DNA from: Lentzea alba
Lineage (GTDB): Bacteria; Actinomycetota; Actinomycetes; Mycobacteriales; Pseudonocardiaceae
DNA: 64,000 bases
Reading direction: 5' to 3'
NCBI RefSeq assembly: GCF_011067745.1
Contig: NZ_JAAMPJ010000001.1
Coordinates: 1,164,829 to 1,228,828, forward strand
Positions 7,105-15,247 of the stretch are shown piece by piece. Made by a program: the position numbers and the translations under genes. Position 1 is the stretch's first letter, and each line of letters opens with the position of its first letter. The notes under the pieces were generated by a model. The model was not told where the DNA came from and ran no database searches. It saw only the letters and a program-made list of their open reading frames with translations.

Positions 7105-9129
7105 TCAGGCCGTGGTCAGCTGCTCCACCGCCCAGTGCTGGTTCGCGCCGCCGGTGCCGTCCCACTGGACGACAGCCGAGCCGTTCGCGGTCTTGTTGTC
7201 GTACACGTCGAGCGACTTGCCGGTGAGCACGCTCACCACGCCGACGGTGTTGTTCGGACCGGGCGAGAACACGAACTGCTGCGCGCCGTTGAAGTGGCAC
7301 GTGTACTGGATGAGCGGGTTGCCGTTGTGGATGTCGCTGTACCGGACGTCGAGGCACTTGCCGGACATCATGTTCTTCAGCGCGTACTTCCTGCCGCCGA
7401 GGTCGATGAGCTCCCACACCATCTTGTTGCCACCGGTGCAGTCCCAGATCTCGGTGCCGGCGAGGTCGGCGAGCGCGCCCTGGCCCGGGGTGTTCCACAG
7501 CCCGGCGACCTGGTAGCAGCGGCCCGACTGGAGACCCTTGAGGCGGATGGTGCCGAGCGTCATCTGCTTGGCCCACTCGACGTGGCTCGGGTCGATGATG
7601 CGCCACTGCTGGTTGACGGCGTTGGTGTTCGTGTACTGCACGATCAGGGTCGCGTTGCCGGTGCCGTTGTCCGCCGCGGTGGCGAACTGGCCGGAGCCGA
7701 CGTTGCGCAGCTGGAAGGTGCCGTTGGGGTTCTCCAGGAACTCCCAGCGCTGGTTCGGGTGCTCGTTGCAGGGGTTCTGGATGACGCTGCTGCCGCTGAT
7801 GTCCAGGCACTGCTTGGAGTTCAGGTTCCGCACCAGGTACCCGCGGTCCTTCTTGATCAGCTCCCAGACCTGCTTCGGGCCGCGCTGGCAGTCCCACAAC
7901 TCGGTGCCCGCACCAGGGGCGTTGGCGCCCTGACCCGGCTGGTCCCACAGACCGGCGACCTGGAGGCAACGACCGGACTGGATGCCCTGCAGCTCGATCA
8001 CCCGGTAGTTGGCGGGCTTGATCAGGTCCGCCTTCGCGGCCACGTGCTGGCCGGTGTTGAGGAACTCGTCGTAGGCGGCCTTCGTCCCCGCGGCCAGCGC
8101 GGCACGAGCGGCGGCGACGAGGTTCGGCTGGTACCTGTCGGCGACGGCCTTGTCCAGGATGACCCGGATCTGGCGCTCCGCCTCGATCCTGTCCAGCCGG
8201 TCCTGCTCGTCGATGTCGGCCTGGTGCGCGGCGTGCACACCGGTGAAGATGAACGTCTTCCACACGGCGGGATCGGGGCTCTCGTAGGCGATCTGCGCCT
8301 TGGCCTTCACCTGCACGCCCCTGGTGCGCTTGATGATCTCGTAGATGAACTCGCGGTCCGGGAGGTTCTTCAGGTCGTCGGTCGCCGTCGACTGGGTCGC
8401 CGCGGCCCAGGCCTGCTCCTTGGCCTTGCGGTTGGCTTCGCGCTCGAGTCGTTCGCGCTCAAGACGTTCCGCCTCTTCGATCTTGCGCTGCTTGTCGATG
8501 CGCGAGGCGGCGTAGATGCCGTTGACGAGGAACTCCTGGCGCTGTTCATCGGTCGAGCCGGTCTTCAGCACGAGCGCGGCGCCCTTTTTGACGTCGCTGC
8601 CGTCCTCCGCGTGCTCCCAGAGCTTGAAGACGAAGTTCTCCAGCGAACCGTCGAGCTGCGCCTGCGTGACGTCCGTCCAGTTGATTTCCGCTGCTGCCGC
8701 AAGACGTTGGCGGTCGCGTTCGGCCTTCTTCGCGGCCTCGATCGCCTCCTGGGCGCTCGCGGTGAAGATGCCGGCGGTGACGAACCGGTAGCAGGCGTTC
8801 TCGTCGGGATCGGAGAACGCCGCGAGCGCCGCGTTCGCGATGATGGTCTTCCTGTCGTTCTGCGCCTTGCGCCACAACGTGAGCACGAAGTTCTGCTCGG
8901 TCATCACGGCCATTTCGGGCGTGAGGATCATGCTGAGCTCACGGGCAGCGCGCTCGCGTTGCTCCGTTGTGGACTCTTGTGCGGCGGACTCGGCACTTGC
9001 CGCGGAGTCCGAACTCGTGGTGGGCGCGGCCATCGCCGGTGCGGTGAAAGCACCGCTCGCCAAAGTGACCGCTACCGCGAGCGCTGTGATTCTGCGCATG
9101 CCGCGGCCGGCCAGATCAGATCTGGACAA
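7105..9129 (-). CDS. Secreted ALF-repeat protein with two ricin-type lectin domains
   Basis: The 674 residues begin with a Sec signal peptide (RRITALAVAVTLASGAF, cleavage after APAMA). The first 400 residues carry ALF-type helical repeats (patterns such as ANAALAAFSDPDENACYRF, GAALVLKTGSTDEQRQEFL, AARAALAAGTKAAYDEFL) with charged coiled-coil linkers. Two C-terminal ricin B lectin domains follow, shown by QGIQSGRCLQVAG, CLDISGS and repeated Q-x-W motifs (KQVWEL, NQRWEF, NQQWRI, NQHWAV). It is probably exported and binds carbohydrate. No catalytic domain is evident. The TTG at 9129 has GGGGGA at good spacing; ATG 9099 is the alternative. It is divergent from another ALF gene. Confidence 0.88.
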   Translation of the reverse strand: MSRSDLAGRGMRRITALAVAVTLASGAFTAPAMAAPTTSSDSAASAESAAQESTTEQRERAARELSMILTPEMAVMTEQNFVLTLWRKAQNDRKTIIANAALAAFSDPDENACYRFVTAGIFTASAQEAIEAAKKAERDRQRLAAAAEINWTDVTQAQLDGSLENFVFKLWEHAEDGSDVKKGAALVLKTGSTDEQRQEFLVNGIYAASRIDKQRKIEEAERLERERLEREANRKAKEQAWAAATQSTATDDLKNLPDREFIYEIIKRTRGVQVKAKAQIAYESPDPAVWKTFIFTGVHAAHQADIDEQDRLDRIEAERQIRVILDKAVADRYQPNLVAAARAALAAGTKAAYDEFLNTGQHVAAKADLIKPANYRVIELQGIQSGRCLQVAGLWDQPGQGANAPGAGTELWDCQRGPKQVWELIKKDRGYLVRNLNSKQCLDISGSSVIQNPCNEHPNQRWEFLENPNGTFQLRNVGSGQFATAADNGTGNATLIVQYTNTNAVNQQWRIIDPSHVEWAKQMTLGTIRLKGLQSGRCYQVAGLWNTPGQGALADLAGTEIWDCTGGNKMVWELIDLGGRKYALKNMMSGKCLDVRYSDIHNGNPLIQYTCHFNGAQQFVFSPGPNNTVGVVSVLTGKSLDVYDNKTANGSAVVQWDGTGGANQHWAVEQLTTA

Positions 9130-9165
9130 GTGAATCCCCCAAGATTCATCAAGTTGTCGGCACCG

Positions 9166-9334
9166 CCCCAGTACCCCAGTGAAAATCTGGTGCCAGGGCG
9201 CACTCTAAGCACGCGATCTCGCGAACCGCAACCGAATGTGTCCGTTTAGGCCGAACGGACGCGGGACCCGTTGACATGCGTGTTAGGAAACTCCCGAGCG
9301 CTCCTGCTCATCGTTTTTCACTGGGGTACTGGGG
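9166..9334. repeat. 20-nt element in inverted orientation in both divergent ALF leaders
   Basis: TTTTCACTGGGGTACTGGGG occurs at 9315-9334 on the plus strand, just before the start of the rightward ALF gene, and identically on the minus strand at 9185-9166, ahead of the leftward lectin gene. The two perfect copies bracket the shared 129-base promoter region. Placement fits a common translational or regulatory leader. Confidence 0.7.
9271..9286 (+). promoter_or_regulatory. Shared promoter-like motif, copy 1
   Basis: TTGACATGCGTGTTAG here and TTGACACGCGTGTTAG at 10867-10882 differ at one base. Both lie upstream of genes encoding secreted ALF proteins and include a consensus -35 hexamer. A related GCGTGCTTAGAG is on the minus strand ahead of the lectin ALF gene. 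Confidence 0.5.
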
Positions 9335-9341
9335 GAAGTAC

Positions 9342-10421
9342 ATGGGGCGTCATACGCTCTTGCGCGCGGTCTTGGGGGCCGCGCTCACGGTGGGAACGGT
9401 CGTCACGACCGCCGTTCCCGCTGCCTTCGCCGACACGACGACGGTCGCGGAGGACCAGGTCGAACTGACCTCGTTCCGCCACGACTTCGTCATGAGACTG
9501 GCGTTGCGGGACGCGATGCCGGAAGTCAGAGCCGAAGCCTGGAACGCGTTGCGCAGCAACGCCGGTGAGGCCGCGCTCGTCGACTTCCTGGCCGTCGGGT
9601 ATCCGAACGCCAAGACGCGGGCAGCACAACGAATCGACCGGAACTACAAGTACATCAAGCGCGTCAACGACTTCTCGCTGACGGGCAGCGCGGTGCGGGC
9701 GACGTCCAGCCGGGCACTGGTGGACACTCCCGCGGCACAGGCCGAGTACGTCCAAAGTGGACATGCGAAGGCGCAGGAACTGGACCGCGTCAACAACAAC
9801 AGGTACGAGGAGAAGCTCGCCCGGCTGGCACAGGAGGACCACGACTACGTGGCTCAGCTCGCCGCGAACGATCCCGGCACCCAGGTCCGCGCCGCGGCGA
9901 ACCGCGCGCTGGCCACCGGGGGCGAGACCGGGATCGGGCTGTTCTTCAAGTACTACTGGGGGATCGGGGCCGATCTCGACAACGAGGCGTTCCGCCGCAA
10001 CACCGCCGACCAGAACGACGTCTGGCACAGCAAGATCCGTTCGCTGACCGAGGCGGCGCTGGCCGCGGAGAAGGCCGAACGCGAGTCGAGCAGCGAGCTC
10101 GCCCGCAAGGCGAGGGCAGACGCGATCGCGGCGTGGCGCGAGATCGAGAGCCAGTCCGGTCAGTCCTCTGTGGACTGGCTGGCGGAGAAGGCGAAAGCCG
10201 ACTCGCAGGCCGCTTCGTGGGCGTCCGTCGCGGCACACGCCCGTGCGGCGCAGACGGAACAGGACTGGGCTGCTGTGCTCGCTCGGGCCAACCAGGGCAA
10301 CACGTCGTGGGCGGACGAGGCCGAGTGGGCTCTGCAGCAGGCGAACTCGTGGCGAAGCATCGCGGCACAAGCACGGTTGAGCGTCCTCGCGGCTCTCGAC
10401 CGTGGCCAGGGGGATGACTGA
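9342..10421 (+). CDS. Secreted ALF-repeat protein without a C-terminal effector domain
   Basis: A 359-residue protein with a signal peptide (RHTLLRAVLGAALTVGTVV, cleavage near AAFA) followed by ALF-type repeats (EAWNALRSNAGEAALVDFL, ANRALATGGETGIGLFFKY) and a helical, Ala- and Gln-rich C-terminal half (WLAEKAKADSQAASWASVAA). No enzymatic domain is visible. The start is ATG 9342, preceded by GGGGGAAGT; in-frame starts further upstream lack this site and would delay the signal peptide. It sits at the head of the rightward ALF gene group and may be a scaffold or an effector-less paralogue of the large protein downstream. Confidence 0.8.
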   Translation: MGRHTLLRAVLGAALTVGTVVTTAVPAAFADTTTVAEDQVELTSFRHDFVMRLALRDAMPEVRAEAWNALRSNAGEAALVDFLAVGYPNAKTRAAQRIDRNYKYIKRVNDFSLTGSAVRATSSRALVDTPAAQAEYVQSGHAKAQELDRVNNNRYEEKLARLAQEDHDYVAQLAANDPGTQVRAAANRALATGGETGIGLFFKYYWGIGADLDNEAFRRNTADQNDVWHSKIRSLTEAALAAEKAERESSSELARKARADAIAAWREIESQSGQSSVDWLAEKAKADSQAASWASVAAHARAAQTEQDWAAVLARANQGNTSWADEAEWALQQANSWRSIAAQARLSVLAALDRGQGDD

Positions 10422-10806
10422 CAACATGCGCACAACACCAACCAGCGCCGCCACCTTGCGGCGCCGGTCGATCGCGGCCGTCATCATCACGGTGCTGCTG
10501 GCGTTGGTGGGCGGTACGACGCCCGCTCTCGCCGCGCCGCAGCCCACACCGGTGCTCCAGCAACAGCAGTCCTCCGCGAACGATCCGGTGGACGAGGAGT
10601 ACGAGTTCTACCAGCAGCTCGTCCAGGACATCGCCGAGCACGCCGAGGACGTCGAAGTCCGCGACGCGGCCAAGGCGGCCGAACGCAAACGGGCCGAAGC
10701 GACGGAGAACCGGCGCAAGGTCGAGGAGTGGGCGCGCACCGGCGGCCCGAACGTCAAGGTCCAGGCCCAGCGGGTCGAGGCCGTGCGCAAGCGCGACGGG
10801 TCCTGA
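10402..10806 (+). CDS. Short hybrid stub: toxin-like N terminus joined to a partner-like C terminus
   Basis: Residues 1-about 120 closely match the start of the giant protein at 11017: the same signal peptide style, then DEEYEFYQQLVQDIAEHAED and KVEEWARTGGPNVK. About 24 residues containing one ALF repeat are missing. The last 14 residues (AQRVEAVRKRDGS) instead match the end of the 86-residue protein at 15248 (ARRVAEVRKRDGY). The gene therefore looks like the remains of a second toxin-partner cassette after an internal deletion, but it is intact and could be secreted. ATG 10426 is the likely functional start. The listed GTG overlaps the preceding gene by 20 bases. Confidence 0.75.
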   Translation: MARGMTDNMRTTPTSAATLRRRSIAAVIITVLLALVGGTTPALAAPQPTPVLQQQQSSANDPVDEEYEFYQQLVQDIAEHAEDVEVRDAAKAAERKRAEATENRRKVEEWARTGGPNVKVQAQRVEAVRKRDGS

Positions 10807-10819
10807 TTGGACGCAGTTG

Positions 10820-10863
10820 AACAGGCAGGGCCGGGCGGGATCCTCCGTCCGGCCCTGCCTGTT
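10820..10863 (+). terminator. 19-bp hairpin terminator after the stub gene
   Basis: Arms 10820-10838 and 10845-10863 (core AACAGGCAGGGCCGG) pair with one G-U and are followed by TTTCCTT. It starts 14 bases after the stub stop codon. Confidence 0.8.
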
Positions 10864-10866
10864 TCC

Positions 10867-10882
10867 TTGACACGCGTGTTAG
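10867..10882 (+). promoter_or_regulatory. Shared promoter-like motif, copy 2
   Basis: TTGACACGCGTGTTAG matches the copy at 9271 except for one base. It sits directly after the terminator and 53 bases before ATG 10920, so it likely drives the toxin-partner unit. Confidence 0.5.
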
Positions 10883-10919
10883 ACATCCTGTGCCACAACG
10901 TGGTTCCTGGGGGGAATTC

Positions 10920-10985
10920 ATGAGGCGTCGACCGCGCGTACCCGCATGTCCGCGGGCGTCTGCCAGTCCCTCAGCGAGCACGTGA
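10920..10985 (+). CDS. Possible 21-residue upstream peptide
   Basis: ATG 10920 follows GGGGGGAATTC, a ribosome binding site as strong as those of the neighbouring secreted-protein genes. It opens a 21-codon frame (MRRRPRVPACPRASASPSAS then T and stop) ending 31 bases before the large toxin gene. It may be a leader peptide controlling the downstream gene or the relic of an older start. The Arg-rich, Pro/Ser-rich composition shows no family. Confidence 0.35.
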   Translation: MRRRPRVPACPRASASPSAST

Positions 10986-11016
10986 TCCGCGGCCGCCGGC
11001 CGCACCAGCCTGGGGG

Positions 11017-14000
11017 ATGGACAACGTGACAGCGACAAGAGAATTCAGCGCCGCCTGGTGGCGGCGCAGAGCGAGCGCGGCCGTGATCGTCGCGGTCCTG
11101 CTGGCACTGGTCGGCGGCACCGCGCCCGCCGTCGCGGCGCCGGTACCCGTGCTCGCGCAACAGACCTCGGCCCCGTCCCCGGTGGAACCGGTGGACGAGG
11201 AGTACGAGTTCTACAAGATGCTCGTGCAGGACGTCGCCGAGCACGCGGAGGACGTCGAGGTCCGCGAGGCGGCCACGGCGGCTCTTGCCGAAGGCAGCAA
11301 AGAGAAACTGCTCTGGTTCCTGGACCACGGCGAGGCCGAGGCGAGGGCCAAGGCGGCGGAACGCAAGCGCGTCGAGGCCGCGCAGAACCGCGCCAAGGTC
11401 GAGGAGTGGGCCCGCACCGGCGGTCCGAACGTCAAGGCGGGCGCGCAGGCCGCGCTGAACTCCGGCGACCAGGCGATCAAGGACTTCGTGGCCTACGGCT
11501 ACGAGATCGCGCTCAAGCGGGACAAGCAGCAGGCCGAGGACGACAAGGCCGAGCGCGACCGCGTCATCGCCCGCGTCAAGATGATGGTCGAGCAGGGCGG
11601 CCCGCAGGTGAAGATCGAGGGCGAACCGCTGCTGATGCGCGGCGACTACGCCCTGATCCGCGAGTTCTACCTCACCGGCTACCACGTCGCGAACCAGCGC
11701 GACCACGACTTCCAGAAGGCGATCGAGCAGGCGCTGATCGACCGCAACAAGGCGATCACCGACCTGGAGGCGCTCGCCACGAGGTCCGCGACCGCGGCGA
11801 ACGCGCGGGCGGAGATCCTGCGCGCGAACATCGACGCGGTCAAGAACCTCGACGACGTCACGCTGGCGCTGAACCTGGCCGCCAGGGCCGCGCACAAGGC
11901 CGACGAGATCCACCGGGACGACCGTCCCGGCCGGGCGCACGGTCAGCGGGGCCGTGCGGGCGAGATCGACGTGTTGCGCGCGGAGGCGACCCAGTGGGCC
12001 GAGAGGGCGGCGCGGATCGCGTTGAACTCCGCGGGGACCACCCAGCGCGCGCAGAACGCGGGCGCGCGACTGGTCGAGACCGGCCTGACCAACGGCCTGG
12101 ACTGGGCCAAGGTCACCATCGCCATCGGTGGGGCCGTCGAGGCGGCCGCACGGGCCGCGGAGACCTCGCAGCACGCCGCCGAGGCGACGCTGGCCGACAG
12201 CCGGGCGCTGGACGCGAACGCGGGTGCGCAGGAGCACGCGGAGAACGCGAAGAAGTACAAGGAGGAAGCGGAACGCGGAGCCGAGCAGGCCGCCGCGCTC
12301 GCCACGGCGGCCCGCACGCAGCTCGGCATCGCTCAGGCAGCGCGTGACAGGGCAGCCGAGCAGAAGCGGATCGCGGAAGCTTCTGCCGCCAAGGCACGCC
12401 AGCACGCCGTCAGCGCCCGCACCCAGCGCCTCAACGCGCAGTCCGCGGCGTCCAACGCGGTCGGCAAGGCGCAGAACGCCGTCGCCGCGCGCAACGACGC
12501 GGTGAAGGCGGGCCTGCGCGAACAGGAGACGCTCGACGCCGTTGCGCGCACCGGCCGTGAGGCCAAGACGGCGACCTCGGTCTGCCAGGGCAAGGTGAGC
12601 TTCGCCGAGCAGGCGGAAGCGGGGCTGAAGAAGGCCCGCGAAGAGGCCATCGCGGCAGGCAAGAACGCCGACGAGGCGACGAAGGACATCGCGGAGGCGA
12701 CGGGCCGGGCGCGAGCCGAAGCCAACGCCGCCGCCGCGTGGGCGAGTCGCGCCCAGTCAGCCGCCAACGCGGCCGCGGAAGAAGCGCGGAAGGCGGCACA
12801 GGCAGCGCAGGCGGCCCGTGCGGCCGCCACTCGGGCCGAGCAGGAGGCCGTGACCGCCCGCCGGGCCGCGGACGACGCGAACCGGCTCGCCATGGAGGCG
12901 ACCAACGTCGCCGTCGCCACGCAGGCCGCCGCCGAGAACACGCGGTACGAAGCCGAAGCGGCCATCTCCGAGGCCAACTCGGCGGTGTGGCAGTCGTCGA
13001 TCGCCGACCGGGCCGCGTCCGCAGCCGCCGCGTCCGCCGCGTTGATCATCGACCCGGCCCGGATGGCCGACCTGATCGCCAAGCCGTACGCGGGGATCAA
13101 CGGTGACGCCCGCAGGGCGCTCGCCCTGGCCGCCAAGGCTCTGCTGATCGGCGAGGAGCAGTCCCGCGCCGCCCAGGAGAAGGCCGCCGAGGCGCAGAAG
13201 GCCGCGCAGGACGCCACCAAGGCAGCCGACACCGCGCTCGAACAGGTCAAGCCCGCCTACGAAGCCGCCGCCCGCGCGGCCAAGTCGGCACAACAGGCGG
13301 CGGAAGACGCGGTCGCCGCGACCACCGCGGCGAACCAGGCCACTCAGCACGCGGCGGGAGCGCACGCCGCCGCCACCACGGCCTCGCAGCACGCGGCGTC
13401 GGCACGTGCGGACTCCGTCGGTGCGGCGAACGCGGCTGCCGTCGCGTCGAGCGCCGCGCAGTCCGCAGGCCAGGCCGCGGCCGCCGCCGAGCAGATCCAC
13501 CAGTGGGCGATCAAGGCCACGGCGTCGATCCACCAGTTCACCGCCGACGTCGGCGCGGCCCTCGACCTGATCAACGACTTCAAGCTGCGCGCGGAGGAAG
13601 CGCAGAAGCAGGCGGCTCGGGACGCCCAGCGCAAGCAGGACGAGCTCAACAAGCAGTTCATCGAGGGCGCCACGAACCTGCTCCAGTGCTACCTCTCCCC
13701 GCTCGCACCGGGCTGCCTGATCATGCAGAAGAAGTACGCGGAGCTCTGGGCCGACGGCCTTTCCGGCGCGGGCAGCTACATCAAGAAGGGCATCGACTGC
13801 CAGGGCGGCAACGAGCAGGCGTGCCGCGAGTTCGAGGACTCCACCAAGAAGATCCAGGACTTCGCGAAGAACGCTCTCGACGGCTTGGTCGAAGGTGCCA
13901 AGAACACCTGGCAGGGCATCGTCAAGCTCGGCGAGTGCGCCCTGCAGACCAAGATGCAGGCGTTCGCTCCCGCGTGCGGCGAGATCTGGGCCGGTCTCAC

Positions 14001-15234
14001 GGACCTCGCCCAGAACCCGTACAAGCTGGTGCACCTCGACACCTGGCACGAGAACCCCGGCAAGGCGTTCGGCCTGAGCCTGTTCGACGTGCTGGCGGCC
14101 GCCGCGACCACCCCGCTCGGGGGCAGCGGCAGCGCGTTGTCCAAGTCGCTCAACGTCGTCCGGAGCTCCATCAGCCGGACGACCGCCTACATCTCCAAGG
14201 AGGTCGGCCAGTTCGGCAGCTTCCTGGTGAAGGCCGCGGACGGCGTGCCCAACAAGCTGCCGGGCGACCTGGCGGAGGTCCTCAACCTCTCCGTGCGGGT
14301 GGAGAACGGCATCGCCAAGCTGGACGGCGGTGTCGTGGGGATCGACGGCAGGCTTTACAAGCTCGAAGCGCTGGAGCTCAAGGCCGAGGGCGATCTGTCC
14401 CGGCTCGACGGTTCCTTCGCGCGCATCGAGGCGAAGACCGACGCCAACGGCAATCCTCTCGATCTCCGGATCACGGTCGAGAACGGCGTGGCCAAGCTCG
14501 AGAACGCGAAGTTCAGGTTCGACCAGCTGGAGAAGATCGACCCGCCGTCGACGGCGAAGAACGTCGAGGGTGTCGAGGACAAGGTCACCGGCGTCTGGAC
14601 CGCGGAGGAGTTCGGCCGTCCGCTCAAGCTGGAGAAGCCCGCCAACGACGCCGTGAACACCTTCCGCAAGACCGCGGAGAAGGCCGAGTTGTCGATCAGC
14701 CCGAAGGTGCAGGCCCTGGCCGACGAGTTCGGCCGGCTGGACGGCTTCGCGAAGCGGCTCAAAGAGGTCGACTCGCTGAAGCGCAAGGTCGCGGGCAGGA
14801 TCATCGACCAGCCCGACGTCACCAAGATCCTCCCGTACATCAACGACAGCGTCCGGTACACCATCGTGCTGGAGGACGCCGCCTACGTCGCCGGCGTGCA
14901 GTCGGCGATCGCGAAGATGGAAGGGCTCTTCGAGAAGGTCGAGGTCAAGAACGCCTGGAGGAAGAGCGAGAACAAGAACGAGTACAAGGGGATCAACAGC
15001 ACCTGGCGCGATCGCGAGACCGGCCACCTCTTCGAACTGCAGTTCCACACGGAGAGCAGCCTGCTCGCGAAGACGCTCGAACACCCCTGGTACCAGCTGA
15101 CCCGCATTCCCGGACTCACCGCGCTGGAGGTGGACTTCGCCAGGGCGCAGTCCGCGTTGCTCTTCGCGGACGTGCGCGTCTCGCCCGCGTTCATGGAGAT
15201 CCCGGACTTCGAGTGGGTCGGAAAGCCGAAGTAG
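11017..15234 (+). CDS. Giant secreted ALF-repeat polymorphic toxin with RelA/SpoT-like C-terminal domain
   Basis: This 1405-residue protein has a signal peptide (cleavage near AVAA, residue 41) and ALF repeats (about 75-230: TAALAEGSKEKLLWFLDHG, AQAALNSGDQAIKDFVAYG). A very long Ala-rich helical stalk follows (about 315-880), then a Cys-containing region (from about 887). The C-terminal domain (about 1230-1375) has the order of a RelA/SpoT nucleotide synthetase: KRLKEVDSLKRKV, then NDSVRYTIV with Asp1277, NEYKGIN with Tyr1323, and LFELQFHT with Glu1340. These match the Asp, the GYxSxH tyrosine and the EVQIRT glutamate; the histidine after the tyrosine is Asn1327. RelA/SpoT-type domains are known toxins (Tas1, toxSAS). 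The inference is a (p)ppNpp-type synthetase delivered by a long stalk. GTG 11026 is an alternative start. Confidence 0.8.
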   Translation: MDNVTATREFSAAWWRRRASAAVIVAVLLALVGGTAPAVAAPVPVLAQQTSAPSPVEPVDEEYEFYKMLVQDVAEHAEDVEVREAATAALAEGSKEKLLWFLDHGEAEARAKAAERKRVEAAQNRAKVEEWARTGGPNVKAGAQAALNSGDQAIKDFVAYGYEIALKRDKQQAEDDKAERDRVIARVKMMVEQGGPQVKIEGEPLLMRGDYALIREFYLTGYHVANQRDHDFQKAIEQALIDRNKAITDLEALATRSATAANARAEILRANIDAVKNLDDVTLALNLAARAAHKADEIHRDDRPGRAHGQRGRAGEIDVLRAEATQWAERAARIALNSAGTTQRAQNAGARLVETGLTNGLDWAKVTIAIGGAVEAAARAAETSQHAAEATLADSRALDANAGAQEHAENAKKYKEEAERGAEQAAALATAARTQLGIAQAARDRAAEQKRIAEASAAKARQHAVSARTQRLNAQSAASNAVGKAQNAVAARNDAVKAGLREQETLDAVARTGREAKTATSVCQGKVSFAEQAEAGLKKAREEAIAAGKNADEATKDIAEATGRARAEANAAAAWASRAQSAANAAAEEARKAAQAAQAARAAATRAEQEAVTARRAADDANRLAMEATNVAVATQAAAENTRYEAEAAISEANSAVWQSSIADRAASAAAASAALIIDPARMADLIAKPYAGINGDARRALALAAKALLIGEEQSRAAQEKAAEAQKAAQDATKAADTALEQVKPAYEAAARAAKSAQQAAEDAVAATTAANQATQHAAGAHAAATTASQHAASARADSVGAANAAAVASSAAQSAGQAAAAAEQIHQWAIKATASIHQFTADVGAALDLINDFKLRAEEAQKQAARDAQRKQDELNKQFIEGATNLLQCYLSPLAPGCLIMQKKYAELWADGLSGAGSYIKKGIDCQGGNEQACREFEDSTKKIQDFAKNALDGLVEGAKNTWQGIVKLGECALQTKMQAFAPACGEIWAGLTDLAQNPYKLVHLDTWHENPGKAFGLSLFDVLAAAATTPLGGSGSALSKSLNVVRSSISRTTAYISKEVGQFGSFLVKAADGVPNKLPGDLAEVLNLSVRVENGIAKLDGGVVGIDGRLYKLEALELKAEGDLSRLDGSFARIEAKTDANGNPLDLRITVENGVAKLENAKFRFDQLEKIDPPSTAKNVEGVEDKVTGVWTAEEFGRPLKLEKPANDAVNTFRKTAEKAELSISPKVQALADEFGRLDGFAKRLKEVDSLKRKVAGRIIDQPDVTKILPYINDSVRYTIVLEDAAYVAGVQSAIAKMEGLFEKVEVKNAWRKSENKNEYKGINSTWRDRETGHLFELQFHTESSLLAKTLEHPWYQLTRIPGLTALEVDFARAQSALLFADVRVSPAFMEIPDFEWVGKPK

Positions 15235-15247
15235 GTGAACAAGACCG

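Noticed and set aside
7033..9249. A 738-codon plus-strand frame opposite the lectin ALF gene
   Set aside because: The minus strand encodes a signal peptide, ALF repeats and ricin motifs; the plus frame has none.
10402..10806. The stub gene as a sequencing or assembly error
   Set aside because: It has its own terminator, distinct codons from the toxin gene and a clean junction, so it is not a collapsed copy.
12757..15084. A 775-codon minus-strand frame inside the giant toxin gene
   Set aside because: The plus strand has a signal peptide, repeats and a recognisable C-terminal domain; the minus frame is an Arg/Leu/Gly-rich shadow of it.
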